The notes beneath the pieces are model-generated. The model was not told where the DNA came from, did not search any database, and saw nothing but the letters and a program-made list of their open reading frames with translations. From Aldrovandia affinis (taxonomy: Eukaryota; Chordata; Actinopteri; Notacanthiformes; Halosauridae), in assembly GCA_029706075.1 (NCBI GenBank), contig JAINUG010000109.1, positions 1,016,001 through 1,080,000 of the forward strand: a DNA stretch of 64,000 nt, read 5' to 3'. Position numbers and translations under genes: made by a program. Positions 23,785-33,172 of the stretch are shown here, in pieces (the stretch's first letter is position 1; each line of letters begins with the position of its first letter).

Positions 23785-25140
23785 CATTTTACATTACACT
23801 TACATTTTAAGCATTTAGAAGATGTTCTTATCCAGAGCGACTTACAAGATGTGCATAAGTACATGGTAGGAACAATCATAGTTCACACAAGAGATCAGTG
23901 CAGTAATACAGCGATAGACATCATTGCAGGCAGCTGCGTACCATACCTGTAACACTGGGAAGGAAAAGGTTAGTAAAATTATTATCATTATTTTTTTAAA
24001 TGAGTAAGCAGGGGTATACAGTGTTGAGCAAGTAGGCAGTGGTGATGACAATTAGCTAGGTGTACAGAATTCAGTGGTAGTGGAGTCTGAAAAGGTGGGT
24101 TTTGAGTCTCTTGCGGAAGATCGCAAGTGATTCCGCAATCCTGACTGATTACGGAAGGTCATTCCACCAGCGAGGGGTCAGGACAGAGAAGAGACGAGAC
24201 CGCGAGGAGCGGCTGCCAGGCGCCCGGAGGGATGGGGTAGTCAGTTTTGCCAGAGGAGGCTGAGTGGAGGGGGTCTGGCTGGGGTATAGGGAGTGATGAG
24301 TGACTGGAGGTATGGGGGAGCAGAAAATGAACCTCTGTCCAGCCGTTAGATGACAAAAAAATAAATATATATATATATATTTATATTTTTAATTAAAAAT
24401 AATAATTATGCCCTACCGGCCCAAAAAGCAAGCACTAGTGATTTGAATCTGATGCGTGCTAGGGAGTGATGAGTGATGGGGAGCCAGTACAGAGATGGGG
24501 AGCCAGTAGAGGGGTGGCGTGGGTGAACTTTGGCTGGTTGAACACCAGATGAGCAGCAGCATTCTGGACTAGTTGCAGTAGCTTGATGGCACAGGCTGGC
24601 AGGCCTGCCAGCAAGGAATTGCAGTAGTCCAGACGTGAGATCACCAGGACCTGGACCAGGAGTTGTGTAGCCTCTTGGGTGAGGAACAGTCGGATCCTCC
24701 GGATGTTGTGGAGGGAGAATCGGCAGGTCCGAGTGATCGCTGCAATGTGGCCTGAGAAGCACAGCTGGTTGTCCAGGGTCACTCCAAGACTCCTGGCAGA
24801 CTGGGACGGAGACACTATGGAGCCTTCCACGGTGATTGACGCATCAATCATCGGGGAGCCCTCCCTTTGCTGGGAGGAAAAGCAGCTCCGTCTCCCCCAG
24901 CTTCAGGTGGTGGGAGGACATCCATGCGGAGATGTCAGCCAGGCATGCAGAGATCCGTGCCAGGACCTGGGTCTCAGATGGAGAGAAGGAGAGAAAGAGT
25001 TGAGTGTCATCGGCATAACAGTGATAAGAAAAACCGTGAGCAGAAATAACAGAACCGAGTGACTTGGTGTACAGGGAGAATAGGACGGGGCCTAGCACCG
25101 AGCCCTGCAGGACTCCGGTAGAGAGGGTGTGGGGAGAGGA
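23785..25140 (-). mobile_element. L2-like LINE, 5'-truncated
   Basis: Reverse-transcriptase and C-terminal coding sequence runs on the minus strand from about 25140 to 24060, followed by a 3' UTR. It ends near 23790 with TAAGTCGCTCTGGATAAGAAC, part of a stem with a GGATA loop, and TGTAA-like units. Such a GGATA-loop 3' end with (TGTAA)n is established for L2-clade LINEs such as eel UnaL2, whose RT recognises it. The 5' end is cut inside the RT. SINEs in this window share the tail, so this family may have supplied their retrotransposition machinery. Confidence 0.8.
24060..25098 (-). pseudogene. L2-like ORF2 reverse transcriptase, broken
   Basis: The first frame (25098 to about 24844) starts in GPVLFSLYTKSLGSVIS and contains the catalytic YADD box (YHCYADDTQLF), followed by a MSSHHLKL segment. 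A second frame (about 24851-24459) carries the SARSLGVTLDNQL, RLDYCNSLLAGLP and LVQNAAAHLVF motifs typical of the L2/CR1 thumb and linker. Near 24200-24060 a third frame ends in FRKRLKTHLFRLH, the usual ORF2 C-terminus. At least two frameshifts, a stop and an AT-rich insertion at about 24355-24420 break it. There is no endonuclease domain. It cannot make active protein. Confidence 0.8.
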
Positions 25141-25385
25141 GTTTTTAAATACACATACACATACATTTACCCATCATCTAAAGAAGCATTTTGAAGGTTA
25201 CGGGGAGGCTATCCAACTATACTTGATTAAGTGGTGTGTGGCTTCAATATATTTTTGTAATTGTGGTAATGCATCAGGGCTGGGAGTTTTTTTCCCCCCC
25301 TCCCTGGCTAAATTCTAATTATCCAGTTCAATTTTTCATTGTAAGCTGGCCACATTCTTTCCATAGGCCATGAGAAAAGTGTAAA
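25141..25385. other. Short spacer, nothing recognised
   Basis: Sequence between the truncated LINE and the gypsy element, with a CACATA simple repeat near 25151. No other feature. Confidence 0.5.
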
Positions 25386-25669
25386 GTTATTGTCACGTCT
25401 CGTGTTCATGTTCTCCGTAATTAGGTGTTTGTAGTTTATTCCATGTTTTCCTTGTTGTCCGGTCCGTGTTTTTACTTTCGCTTACCTGTTTCCAGTCTCG
25501 TCATTGTATTATTGTTTTCACCTGTTTCTCGTTATGTCTGATGTAGTTAAACTGCTCATTTCCAGATTGTCTCATCATTGTATTATCGTTTTCAGTTATT
25601 CCTTATGTGTCTGATTGCAGTCAGCTGCATTCGTGTTAATTCCTGATTGTTTTTTGTTATGTCTAAATG

Positions 25670-25676
25670 TATATAA
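25670..25676 (+). promoter_or_regulatory. LTR TATA box
   Basis: TATATAA, 31 bp before the start of the RNA segment that is complementary to the primer-binding site. The same arrangement is found in the 3' LTR. Confidence 0.8.
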
Positions 25677-25700
25677 GCTGTGCGTTTTCCCATGTTCGTT

Positions 25701-25710
25701 GCCAGATTGT
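25701..25710 (+). promoter_or_regulatory. Self-primer segment at the predicted RNA 5' end
   Basis: GCCAGATTGT is exactly complementary to ACAATCTGGC at 26105-26114. Tf1/sushi retrotransposons are known to prime reverse transcription with their own folded and cleaved 5' end instead of a tRNA. The same ten bases are at 31254-31263 in the 3' LTR. Confidence 0.75.
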
Positions 25711-26104
25711 CTTGTGCTTTGTTTATGCCTACACAACTCTCCAGCGTTTTCTCTGTTTACCCGTGTTTTGTGTCATCGTGTTTTTGTTCGTGCTCCCGTG
25801 TTCGTCTGTATCCCAGTCTCATTCCCAACCCACCTGTTCGTGCTCCTTGTGGTTCCAGTCCCGCTCCTCTCTGTGTTCCCTGGACTGATTTCCCGTTATC
25901 GACCTCCGCCTGCCCATTGACCACGTCTTGCCTGCCTCTGACACACCTGAAGCCTGGAACGAACTTTGCCTGTCCCCGACCACTCTTTGGATGCCTGTAT
26001 TGCCCTGATTGCTCCTGTTTGACCATTGCCTGTTTTTTACGCAATAAAGGACATTATTGCATTTCTGGGTCCGCGCCTGGTTTTCCTACTCCATTCCTGA
26101 CAGA

Positions 26105-26114
26105 ACAATCTGGC
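26105..26114 (+). other. Self-priming primer-binding site
   Basis: ACAATCTGGC lies two bases after the LTR end, where a primer-binding site is expected. It pairs perfectly with the ten bases at 25701-25710. It does not begin TGG, as a site for a tRNA CCA end would. Confidence 0.75.
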
Positions 26115-26118
26115 CACG

Positions 26119-27067
26119 ATGGAACAAGCGGACCGACCCGATCCTGCCGACGTTGCCCGTTACCACGGGATTCGCCTGGGACATCACGAGACAGAGCTGC
26201 GGACATTGCAGCAGACCGTCCAAGCTTTGTCAGAGCAGCTTTCCACCATGGCCCAAGCCACCCAGGAGTCGGCAGCGGCTGCCCGTTCTGCACAGACTGC
26301 AGCGACCGAATTCCAGACGCAAGTTGGTTATCAGAGGGGGTTCGAACCTCAATTACCTCCTCCAGAACCCTACCTGGGTGACCCCAACTCCTGTCGTGCT
26401 TTTCTCAGTCAGTGCTCCCTGGTGTTCGAACTACAGCCCTCCTCGTTTCCCACGGAAAGAGCAAAGGTAGCTTATCACGTTCCTTGGGGGAAAAGCTCGA
26501 CTGTGGGGGACCTCTCTCTGGGAGAACGGACATCCTGCTCTCACGACCTTCTCATCCTTTGCGGAGGAGATGAGAAGGGTTTTTGACTGGTCCTCGATCG
26601 GACGGGCGGCTGCCCGTCAACTGCTTCATCTTCGCCAGGGAGAACAATCCGTCTCGGACTACTCCATCGAGTTCCGGACCCTGGCTGCCTCAGCAGGATG
26701 GAATGCTGTGGCCACCTATGACGCCTTCATGCACGGTCTCTCTGAGAGGGTTCTGGACCAACTGACAGTGTGCGACCTACCTGCGGATCTGGACAGACTC
26801 GTGGACCTGGCCATCTGCATAGACACGTGTCTGCTGGAGAGAGGAAAGAGGCATCGCGAATTCCCTGCTCCCCCTTGCTTCCGGCCTGCGACACAATCCA
26901 ACTCCCCTGCTCAACCCACTGCGATCACGGAGCCCATGCAGTTGAATCGGACCCATCTATCTGAGGCTGAATGCCAGCACCGCTGGGAGGGGGTACTATG
27001 CCTTTACTGCGGTGGCAGGGGACATTTCCGGTCGTCATGCCCGGTAAAAGACAGCGCCCGTCAGTGA
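26119..27067 (+). pseudogene. gag: gypsy Gag, frameshifted
   Basis: Gag would form the particle and bind element RNA. The frame opens with ATG at 26119 ([17 protein letters not shown]), a few bases after the priming site. An N-terminal helix-rich stretch is followed by a capsid-like region ([20 protein letters not shown], then [11 protein letters not shown]). The frame breaks between about 26470 and 26550. The downstream segment, in another frame, holds the rest of the capsid ([33 protein letters not shown]) and a CCHC zinc knuckle, C-X2-C-X4-H-X4-C, in CLYCGGRGHFRSSC at about 26998-27040. It ends at TGA 27065-27067. Its total length of about 315 codons suits a sushi Gag. Confidence 0.85.
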
Positions 27068-27074
27068 AGAGGGA

Positions 27075-27600
27075 GGTTCTGATGGGCGCCTCGCAATTAT
27101 CAACCTTCCGACCCCAACGTCCCATGCTCCACGTCGTCCTCTCCTGGCAAGGAGAGCAGTTCCGGTGCAGGCCCTGATTGATTCGGGGGCCGACGCTAAT
27201 CTCATCTGCCCTACCCTGGTTCGTCGCATGGGAGTTCCGGTGTCTCGGCTAGCGACACCTCTCCAAACCAAGACCCTGACAGGTACGCCTCTAGCAGTGA
27301 TTGAGGAGATCACCCAGCCTCTGGAGCTGCTTGTTTCCGGAAATCACAGGGAGAGACTGGCCCTCTATCTTATGGAGTCTCCCCATGCTCCAGTGGTGCT
27401 TGGCGGACCCTGGCTGGCGACCCACAATCCCAGTATTGACTGGACAACTGGACACGTCCGGGAATGGAGCCCTTTCTGTCAGAAGTCATGCCTATGTTCC
27501 GCGGCCACCCCTGGAGATTCCACGCCCGTGGCTAGAGAGATCCCGGTTGACCTGTCACTCGTGCCCTCCGAATATCACAACCTCGGTCAAGCTTGCCTGC
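27075..27600 (+). pseudogene. pol: gypsy aspartic protease region of pol
   Basis: The protease would cleave Gag-Pol. The active-site motif ALIDSGADANLI (DSGA) is encoded at about 27168-27203, and a [18 protein letters not shown] segment at about 27385-27440 is the usual C-terminal landmark. The frame continues into the protease-RT linker ([11 protein letters not shown], about 27565-27597). It then shifts, so translation would not reach the RT. It is in a different frame from the second gag segment. Confidence 0.85.
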
Positions 27601-28400
27601 ACGTTACCACCTCATCACGCCTACGACTGCCCAATCGACCTACTTCCTGGTTCGACTCCTTCCAGAGGCCACCTATACTCATTGTCTGTCCCAGAGAACA
27701 AAGCCATGGAGGAATACATCTCCACATCATTATCGTCCGGAATCATCCGCCCTTCGTCATCCTCTGCTGGCGCTGGGTTCTTTTTTGTTAAGAAGAGGGA
27801 TGGAACCTTGCGTCCCTGTATTGATTACCGGGGTCTCAATGCCATCACTGTGAAGAACCGCTACCCACTCCCATTAATGTCATCGGCATTCGACAATCTC
27901 CAGGAGGGGAAATTCTTTACCAAATTAGATCTCTGCAAGGCCTACCACCTGGTCCGGATTCGGAAGGGGGACGAATGGAAGACCGCTTTCAACACCCACA
28001 CTGGCCATTATGAGTACCTGGCCATGCCATTCGGACTCACCAACGACCCTGCCGTCTTCCAGGGATTAGTGAAAGATGTACTCCGGGATATGTTGTCCCG
28101 GTTCGTTTATGTCTACCTTGATGACATTCTTATTTTTTCAAAAACCATTGAGGAACACGTACAGCATGTACACCGAGTTATCCAGAGACTCTTGAAAATC
28201 AATTGTTTATTAAGGCCGAAAAATGCGAATTCCATAAAGATTCTGTTCAGTTTTTAGGTTTTATTATCTCCCGAGGCCATCTGGAGATGGATCCCGCCAA
28301 GGTGCAGGTGGTACAGGAATGGCCTGTACCCACTGATTGCAAACAACTTCAACGTTTCCTTGGGTTTGCTAACTTTTACCGAAGGTTTGTGCGTAATTAC
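27600..28400 (+). pseudogene. pol: gypsy reverse transcriptase, split by hAT insertion
   Basis: RT would copy element RNA into DNA. Motifs in order: [43 protein letters not shown] with the first catalytic Asp, [11 protein letters not shown] and [13 protein letters not shown] with the catalytic YLDD. The canonical NAP after GLT is NDP here. Near 28200 the frame shifts, and the thumb/connection continues as KAEKCEFH...QFLGFIIS and [14 protein letters not shown]. It stops at 28400, where an 825-bp hAT element begins. After that element the frame resumes in register, so the insertion itself broke this part. Confidence 0.88.
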
Positions 28401-29225
28401 CAGTGGTGGGCCGTCAGGGCCTGCAAGGCCTTCTCTGCTGGCCTAAAAAATATCTGAATCACAGACTGATGTTAATTATATTTTGTCCATGAATACTTAT
28501 TAAATAATTTCAAATGGTCTGTCCGCTTCCTTTCATAGCTTTTCCCCTGGTTGAGCTGCTTCCAGACGTATATTTTCATATTAAAGCATTTAACCAATCA
28601 CATTTCAGCCATCATTTGTTGCCAGGGTCAAATAAATCTGCCTGGAGGCCTTCACAATCAGTTCTGAAGGCCCTGTAGCATAAAATAAGTGTTGATCAAA
28701 CTGTTGCTTCAACCAATCAAATTTTGAGTTGGAGACACCAAGGCCTTCTAGAAGGCCTAGGTACGTCAGCGTATTCACACCCTTTGATTGGATAGTCAGA
28801 GAGTGTCTGACTATGATGTAATGTGATTGGTTAAATGCTTTAATATGAAAATGCACATCTGGAAGCAGCGCAGCCCTGGGAAGTCTGTGATTCAGACATT
28901 TGAGCGGACATTTTCAGCCCTAAAGCGAATTAAAACTTATGCCAGAAATACATCAGGGCAGGCTCAACTTTCAGCATTAGCTTCGATGGCGATAGAAAGG
29001 ACTTCTTGATGGAACTGAAACACATGGATAATCTGTACGACAGAGTAATTTAACTCTTTTTGAGGAAAGAAAGGAGGATGGATTTTGTGTACAAATAATA
29101 AGGATTTTTGGTGAGTAAAATGTTGCGCCTTGTTGTTTACACAAAATGTCAGAAGAGGGGGGATATATTTTCCTAAATATTTCCCCCACTGAAGGCCTAG
29201 GTGTGAAATGCACGGCCCGCCACTG
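28401..29225 (+). mobile_element. hAT transposon, deletion derivative, nested in gypsy RT
   Basis: The ends CAGTGGTGGGCCGT and its complement ACGGCCCGCCACTG form a short inverted repeat. The insertion is bounded by an 8-bp duplication GTAATTAC (28393-28400 and 29226-29233), the hAT signature. An internal inverted repeat pairs about 28555-28605 with about 28817-28870. Toward the right end a frame gives FERTFSALKRIKTYARNTSG and, after a frameshift, LMELKHMDNLYDRVI, resembling the C-terminal dimerisation region of hAT transposases. At 825 bp it lacks most of the transposase and is non-autonomous. A copy of its post-coding tail lies at 33307-33349. Confidence 0.88.
28890..29052 (+). pseudogene. 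hAT transposase C-terminal remnant
   Basis: About 50 codons: ERTFSALKRIKTY, then NTSGQAQLSALASMAIER, then in the next frame FLMELKHMDNLYDRVI and a stop. The ER-x-FSALKRIKTYLR pattern followed by L-x-x-LA is typical of hAT C-terminal dimerisation domains. No catalytic DDE residues remain upstream. The frameshift lies near 29005. Confidence 0.7.
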
Positions 29226-29700
29226 GTAATTACAGCACGGTCGCCGCACCGTTAATCACTCTAACATCTACCAAGATCTGTTTTAGATGGAACCCTGATG
29301 CCCAGATGGCCTTCGAGAAACTCAAGTCTCGATTCACGTCAGCTCCTGTCCTCGCACTCCTGGATCCTGCACGTCAGTTCATTGTGGAGGTGGATGCCTC
29401 CGATTCAGGGACAGGGGCGATCCTTTCCCAGAGAGCCCTTGATAACAAGGTACACCCGTGCGCTTTTTTCTCACACCGCCTTTCCACTACTGAGAGGAAT
29501 TATAGCATAGGTGACCGAGAACTCTTAGCTATTAAACTAGCATTTGAGGAGTGGAGACATTGGCTAGAGGGGGCTGCTGTGCATTCCTGGTTTGGACGGA
29601 TCACCGTAACCTGGAATACCTCCACTCGGCTCAATGCCTTAATCCTCGTCAAGCCAGGTGGTCTCTATTTTTTGCCCGTTTGGTTTTTACCCTGTCTTTT
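29226..29700 (+). pseudogene. pol: gypsy RT end and RNase H domain
   Basis: RNase H would degrade template RNA during cDNA synthesis. The frame resumes right after the hAT target duplication ([12 protein letters not shown]). It continues with [16 protein letters not shown], then [16 protein letters not shown] holding the first catalytic Asp, [20 protein letters not shown] with the catalytic Glu/Asp neighbourhood, and [11 protein letters not shown]. Near 29580 it shifts into a frame with [11 protein letters not shown] (catalytic Asp), and near 29700 again into the integrase frame. At least two frameshifts therefore disable it. Confidence 0.85.
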
Positions 29701-30497
29701 CCCCAGGTTCCAAAAACACCAAGCCCGACGCCTTATCCTGGATCTACGCCTCTCCGGAAGAGGAGAGCAATCCGGAGCCTATTCTGCCACCCAGCTGCGT
29801 GGTAGCAGCAGCTGTGTTTAATATTGTTCAGATGGTGGAGGAGGCACTCCACACCACACGGACTCCCAGGGATACGCCGGTCAACCGCCTGTTCGTGCCA
29901 GAGACCGTCCGATCCCAGGTGCTGGAGTGGGCTCACTCTTCCCCGATGGTCTGTCATCCCGGTATTTCACTCACCCTAGCGTTTTTGTCCCGTAGATTTT
30001 GGTGGCCCACCATGAAGGACGACATGGCTGAATTTGTGGCAGCCTGTGTGCCCTGTGCCCAGTCCAAGACCTCCAATGCTCGCCCCAGTGGTCTCCTTCA
30101 ACCCTTGGCGGTTCCACGACGCCTGTGGTCCCACGTCGCCCTAGACTTTGTGACTGGTCTACCACCATCAGAAGGTAACACAGTCATCCTTATGGTGGTA
30201 GACCAGTTTTCTAAGAGCGTGCATTTCATTCCACTGCCTAAACTCCCCTCTGCTAAGGAGACTGCAGAGCTCATGGTGAGACATGTTTTTCGCCTCCACG
30301 GATTACCGCAGAAGATGACCTCGGACCGGGGTCCCCAGTTTTCCAGCGGGTTCTGGAGAGCGTTCTGCTCTCTGATTGGCGCCAAGCCCAACCTGTCCTC
30401 TGGGTTCCACCCAGAGACTAATGGCCAGACGGAGCGCTATAACCGGGAGCTGGGGAAGGGACTCCAGCTACCTGGTCACGCTCCCTGCCCTGGGTAG
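29700..30497 (+). pseudogene. pol: gypsy integrase zinc-binding and catalytic core
   Basis: Integrase would insert the cDNA. The connection [12 protein letters not shown] leads into the HHCC zinc-binding domain ([12 protein letters not shown], then CVPCAQSK, about 29927-30065). The DDE core follows: Asp in [10 protein letters not shown] (about 30140), Asp in [11 protein letters not shown] (about 30317), Glu in [10 protein letters not shown] (about 30420-30450). All three acids are present. The frame runs into a stop at 30495-30497 where some core sequence is missing. Relative to other sushi elements, a segment between the WVEYA-like and EKEV-like motifs has been lost. Confidence 0.87.
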
Positions 30498-30940
30498 AGT
30501 ATGCCCAAGGAGAAGGAGGTGGAGGTGCCATCTGCTAAGGCCTTCATCATTAGAGCCCGGAGTACATGGCGGAGAGCACATGCCACCCTGCTTCGCCACG
30601 TCTCGGCTATGAAGAGCCAGGCTGACCGCCGCCGCCGCCCTGTCCCTCGCTACAGGGTCGGCCAGAGGGTTTGGCTCTCTGCCAAAGACATTCCCTTGCG
30701 GGGCTCTTGTAAAAAATTATCCCCTAGATTTATTGGTCCCTACCCCATTATTCGTGTTATAACCCCCTCGGCCATACAGTTGCGCCATCCTCTTGGTGGA
30801 TTGGGAGGGGTACGGTCCTGAGGAACGCAGATGGGTACCTGAGAGACATATCGTACCTGAGAGACATATCTCCCTAATCCAGGAATTCCTGTGTTGGCAT
30901 CCGGTACAGGTTGGTGATCCGCCAGGTGGCGTCCCTGGGG
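30498..30940 (+). pseudogene. pol: gypsy integrase C-terminus and truncated chromodomain
   Basis: The frame from about 30501 gives KEKEVEVPSAKAFI, RRRPVPRYRVGQRVWLSAKDIPLR and the GPY module RFIGPYPI. Near 30790 it jumps directly to [19 protein letters not shown] in another frame, which is the second half of a chromodomain, so the intervening linker and first half are deleted. An 18-bp segment GTACCTGAGAGACATATC is duplicated in tandem (30835-30852 and 30853-30870). In chromoviruses this domain targets integration to particular chromatin; here it is non-functional. Confidence 0.85.
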
Positions 30941-30945
30941 GGTAC
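30931..30945 (+). other. Polypurine tract of the gypsy element
   Basis: A G-rich stretch (CTGGGGGGTAC) directly before the 3' LTR, at the position where plus-strand synthesis is primed. Confidence 0.65.
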
Positions 30946-31819
30946 TGTCACGTCTCGTGTTCATGTTCCCCGTAATTAGGTGTTTGTAGTTTATTCCATG
31001 TTTTCCTTGTTGTCCGGTCCGTGTTTTTACTTTCGCTTACCTGTTTCCAGTCTCGTCATTGTATTAGTGTTTTCACCTGTTTCTCATTATGTCTGATGTA
31101 GTTAAGCTGTTCATTTCCAGATTGTCTCATCATTGTATTATCGTCTTCACTTATTCCTTTGGTGTCTGATTGCAGTCAGCTGCATTCGTGTTAATTCCTG
31201 ATTGTTTCTTGTTATGTCTAAATGTATATAAACTGCGTTTTCCCATGTTCGTTGCCAGATTGTCTTGTGCTTTGCTTATGCCTACACAACTCTCCAGCAT
31301 TTTCTCTGTTTACCCGTGTTTTGTGTCATCGTGTTTTTGTTAATGCTTGTCTGTATCCCAGTCTCATTCCCGACCCACCTGTTCGTGCTCCTTGTGGTTC
31401 CAGTCCCGCTCCTCTCTGTGTTCCCTGGACTGATTTCCCGTTATCGACCTCCGCCTGCCCATTGACCACGTCTTAATATAATATAATAATATAATATAGG
31501 CTATTTAGCAGACTCTTTTATCCAAAGCGACTTAACAGTAGTGAATGCATACATTTTCAGTATATGTAGTCCCAGTGGGATTTGAACCCACGACCTAAGC
31601 GTTGCCAACGCCGTGCTCTACCAACTGAGCCACAGAGAACTACGTCTTGCCTGCCTCTGACACACCTGAAGCCTGGAACGAACTTTGCCTGTCCCTGACC
31701 ACTCAGGATGCCTGTATTGCCCTGATTGCTCCTGTTTGACCATTGCCTGTTTTTTACACAATAAAGGACATTATTGCAATTCTGGGTCCGCGCCTGGTTT
31801 TCCTACTCCGTTCCTGACA
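30946..31819 (+). repeat. 3' LTR of the gypsy element, with SINE inside
   Basis: Same ends as the 5' LTR. It is 874 bp because of the SINE at 31475-31641 plus its 7-bp duplication; the remainder is about 700 bp. TATA (about 31225-31231), the self-primer segment (31254-31263) and AATAAA are retained. It also lacks about ten bases of a CGTGCTCCCGTGT-like segment present in the 5' LTR. Confidence 0.92.
31475..31641 (-). mobile_element. tRNA-derived SINE with L2-type tail, inserted in gypsy 3' LTR
   Basis: On the minus strand it starts with a tRNA-like head: TGGCTCAGTTGGTAGAGC (A box) and GTGGGTTCAAATCCCAC (B box). It continues to TAAGTCGCTTTGGATAAAAG, a decayed GGATA-loop hairpin, then an AT-rich end. 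ACGTCTT flanks it at 31468-31474 and 31642-31648. The 5' LTR has the same site uninterrupted at about 25927, proving the insertion. It is not a functional tRNA gene. Confidence 0.9.
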
Positions 31820-31824
31820 GTTAT

Positions 31825-32082
31825 ATTTCTAGCTTGACTAAAAGATACACCGCAGGGGGGGAAATCTTCAAGTTGTACATTTCAGTAACTTTTCCAATGT
31901 CTTTTCCAAGATCAGAAGGAATTGTATGTTGTGACTGGATGCTTAATAAAGATTTTTTTCTCATGAGAAAAATCCATATTACATTACATTGGTTTATTAA
32001 AAATAAACCAAAACTAGAAAGAACTTGATTAATTTAAACACACACACACACTCACAAATATGTGCACATCTACACGCACATG

Positions 32083-32120
<38 letters not shown>

Positions 32121-32980
32121 ATCATGGCCGTATCCACCGTTGAGGACACCAAGGTCATGACTCCTGTATTTTCTGTAGAGTCTGAGTTTTTTTTTTACAT
32201 ACTGATTCAGTGTAATACTGAATAAAAGTGGTGAACTACTGTACATAAAATGACTTGACTTCGGTATAGCAAAGATTTTCTAGAATGCCAAGATTACTGC
32301 TTGTCACCTGATCACCATCATCGTCATTACTTCTGCATGTGTATGGTGGTGAAGTGGACCCGTCCCGATCAGGCAGATCTTGTCATTATTACAAAATCTT
32401 TGCTCATCAAAGATGACGCAGTGACGCTTGGGACGACTTTGCTGCACAGCAGGAGTTGTAACTCAGACTGTTGATCTGAAGCCAAGCGAAGTATGATGTG
32501 GGTGTAGAGATCTCTCATATTATAAAAGTTGACTGCTTATATTATAACCAGATTAATGCTATTTATCTCCAGATCTATCGATAGCTACTTTGTGTGTAGT
32601 TTTGTGTCATTGCTTGCCAAACATAGCTGTCTCTGTCTAGCTGACTGTTACACAAACCACTTTTTAGTCAGACTACAGTGGTGATAGGCTAACGTTAGCT
32701 AACATATCATACACTGACAGTGGTGATAGGCACAAAGCTAGATACATTTTAGTGTACATTCATAAAATCACGACAGTCTACTACTCTTGTAGTGAATTAG
32801 CTACAAGGGTAGACTGATTACATAAAATATTTCTTAGTGACATTTCTCGTGACGAACCCCCCTAGAGGGGCTAGGTCTCATGACCTCGGTAATTCTCGAC
32901 TCCTGGATACATTTATATTTAAAAAAAAAGAATAAATAATTAGTCAAATAAGCCACTGTGCAGTCTTTCTTGCACTGTTA
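31825..32980. other. Non-coding stretch with (CA)n microsatellite
   Basis: No gene recognised. A CA-rich repeat occupies about 32037-32117. The rest is unremarkable; AGTGGTGATAGGC is repeated at about 32677 and 32718. Confidence 0.5.
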
Positions 32981-33172
32981 CAGCTGTGTGTGTATGTGTG
33001 TGTGTGTGTGCGTGTGTGCACGTGTGTGTGTGTGTGCGTATGTGTGTGTGTAAATGTGTATGTGTGTGCGTGTGATTGTGCATATGTGTGTGTGTGCATG
33101 TGCCTGTTTGTGTGTGCATGCATGTGTATGCTTGTATGTGTATGTATGAGTGCTTGTGTATATGTGCGTGCG
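32981..33172. repeat. (TG)n-rich compound microsatellite
   Basis: Nearly 200 bp of TG dinucleotides with TGCG, TGTA and TGCA interruptions. Open frames on both strands (VCVCVC and THTHTH peptides) are products of the repeat. Confidence 0.95.

Larger units (their letters stand above)
25391..26102 (+). repeat. 5' LTR of the gypsy element
   Basis: 712 bp, TG...CA ends. A TATA box (TATATAAG) lies at 25670-25676 and the predicted RNA start at 25701, 31 bp downstream, so U3 is about 25391-25700. A polyadenylation signal AATAAA lies at 26043-26048. U3 holds two related halves (about 25488 and 25560), each with TTTCCAG, TCATTGTATTAT and GTTTTCA, suggesting an internal duplication. Frames running through it are incidental. 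Confidence 0.92.
25391..31819 (+). mobile_element. Sushi-type Ty3/gypsy chromovirus, decayed, with nested insertions
   Basis: Two LTRs begin TGTCACG and end CCTGACA, and the element is flanked by GTTAT on both sides (25386-25390 and 31820-31824), a 5-bp target duplication. Order: LTR, self-priming site, gag with a CCHC knuckle, protease, RT with YLDD, RNase H, integrase, chromodomain remnant, G-rich polypurine tract, LTR. The chromodomain and self-priming place it in the Tf1/sushi group of chromoviruses. Several frameshifts, a deletion near the integrase C-terminus, a hAT insertion (28401-29225) and a SINE (31475-31641) make it inactive. By hand count the LTRs differ by about twenty substitutions over ~700 bp, implying a moderately old insertion. 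Confidence 0.93.

Noticed and set aside
25615-26381. Frames of 73-233 codons across the 5' LTR
   Set aside because: They lie in the LTR R/U5 region and recur in the 3' LTR; no domain is present.
26119-30940. Intact, active gypsy retrotransposon
   Set aside because: Frameshifts in gag, protease-RT, RT and RNase H, a deletion near the integrase C-terminus and a nested hAT element rule this out for this copy.
31573-31641. Functional tRNA gene on the minus strand
   Set aside because: A and B boxes are present but the sequence continues into an L2-type tail and is flanked by a target duplication; it is a SINE head. The same applies to the heads at 6.7, 21.8, 53.3 and 62.0 kb.
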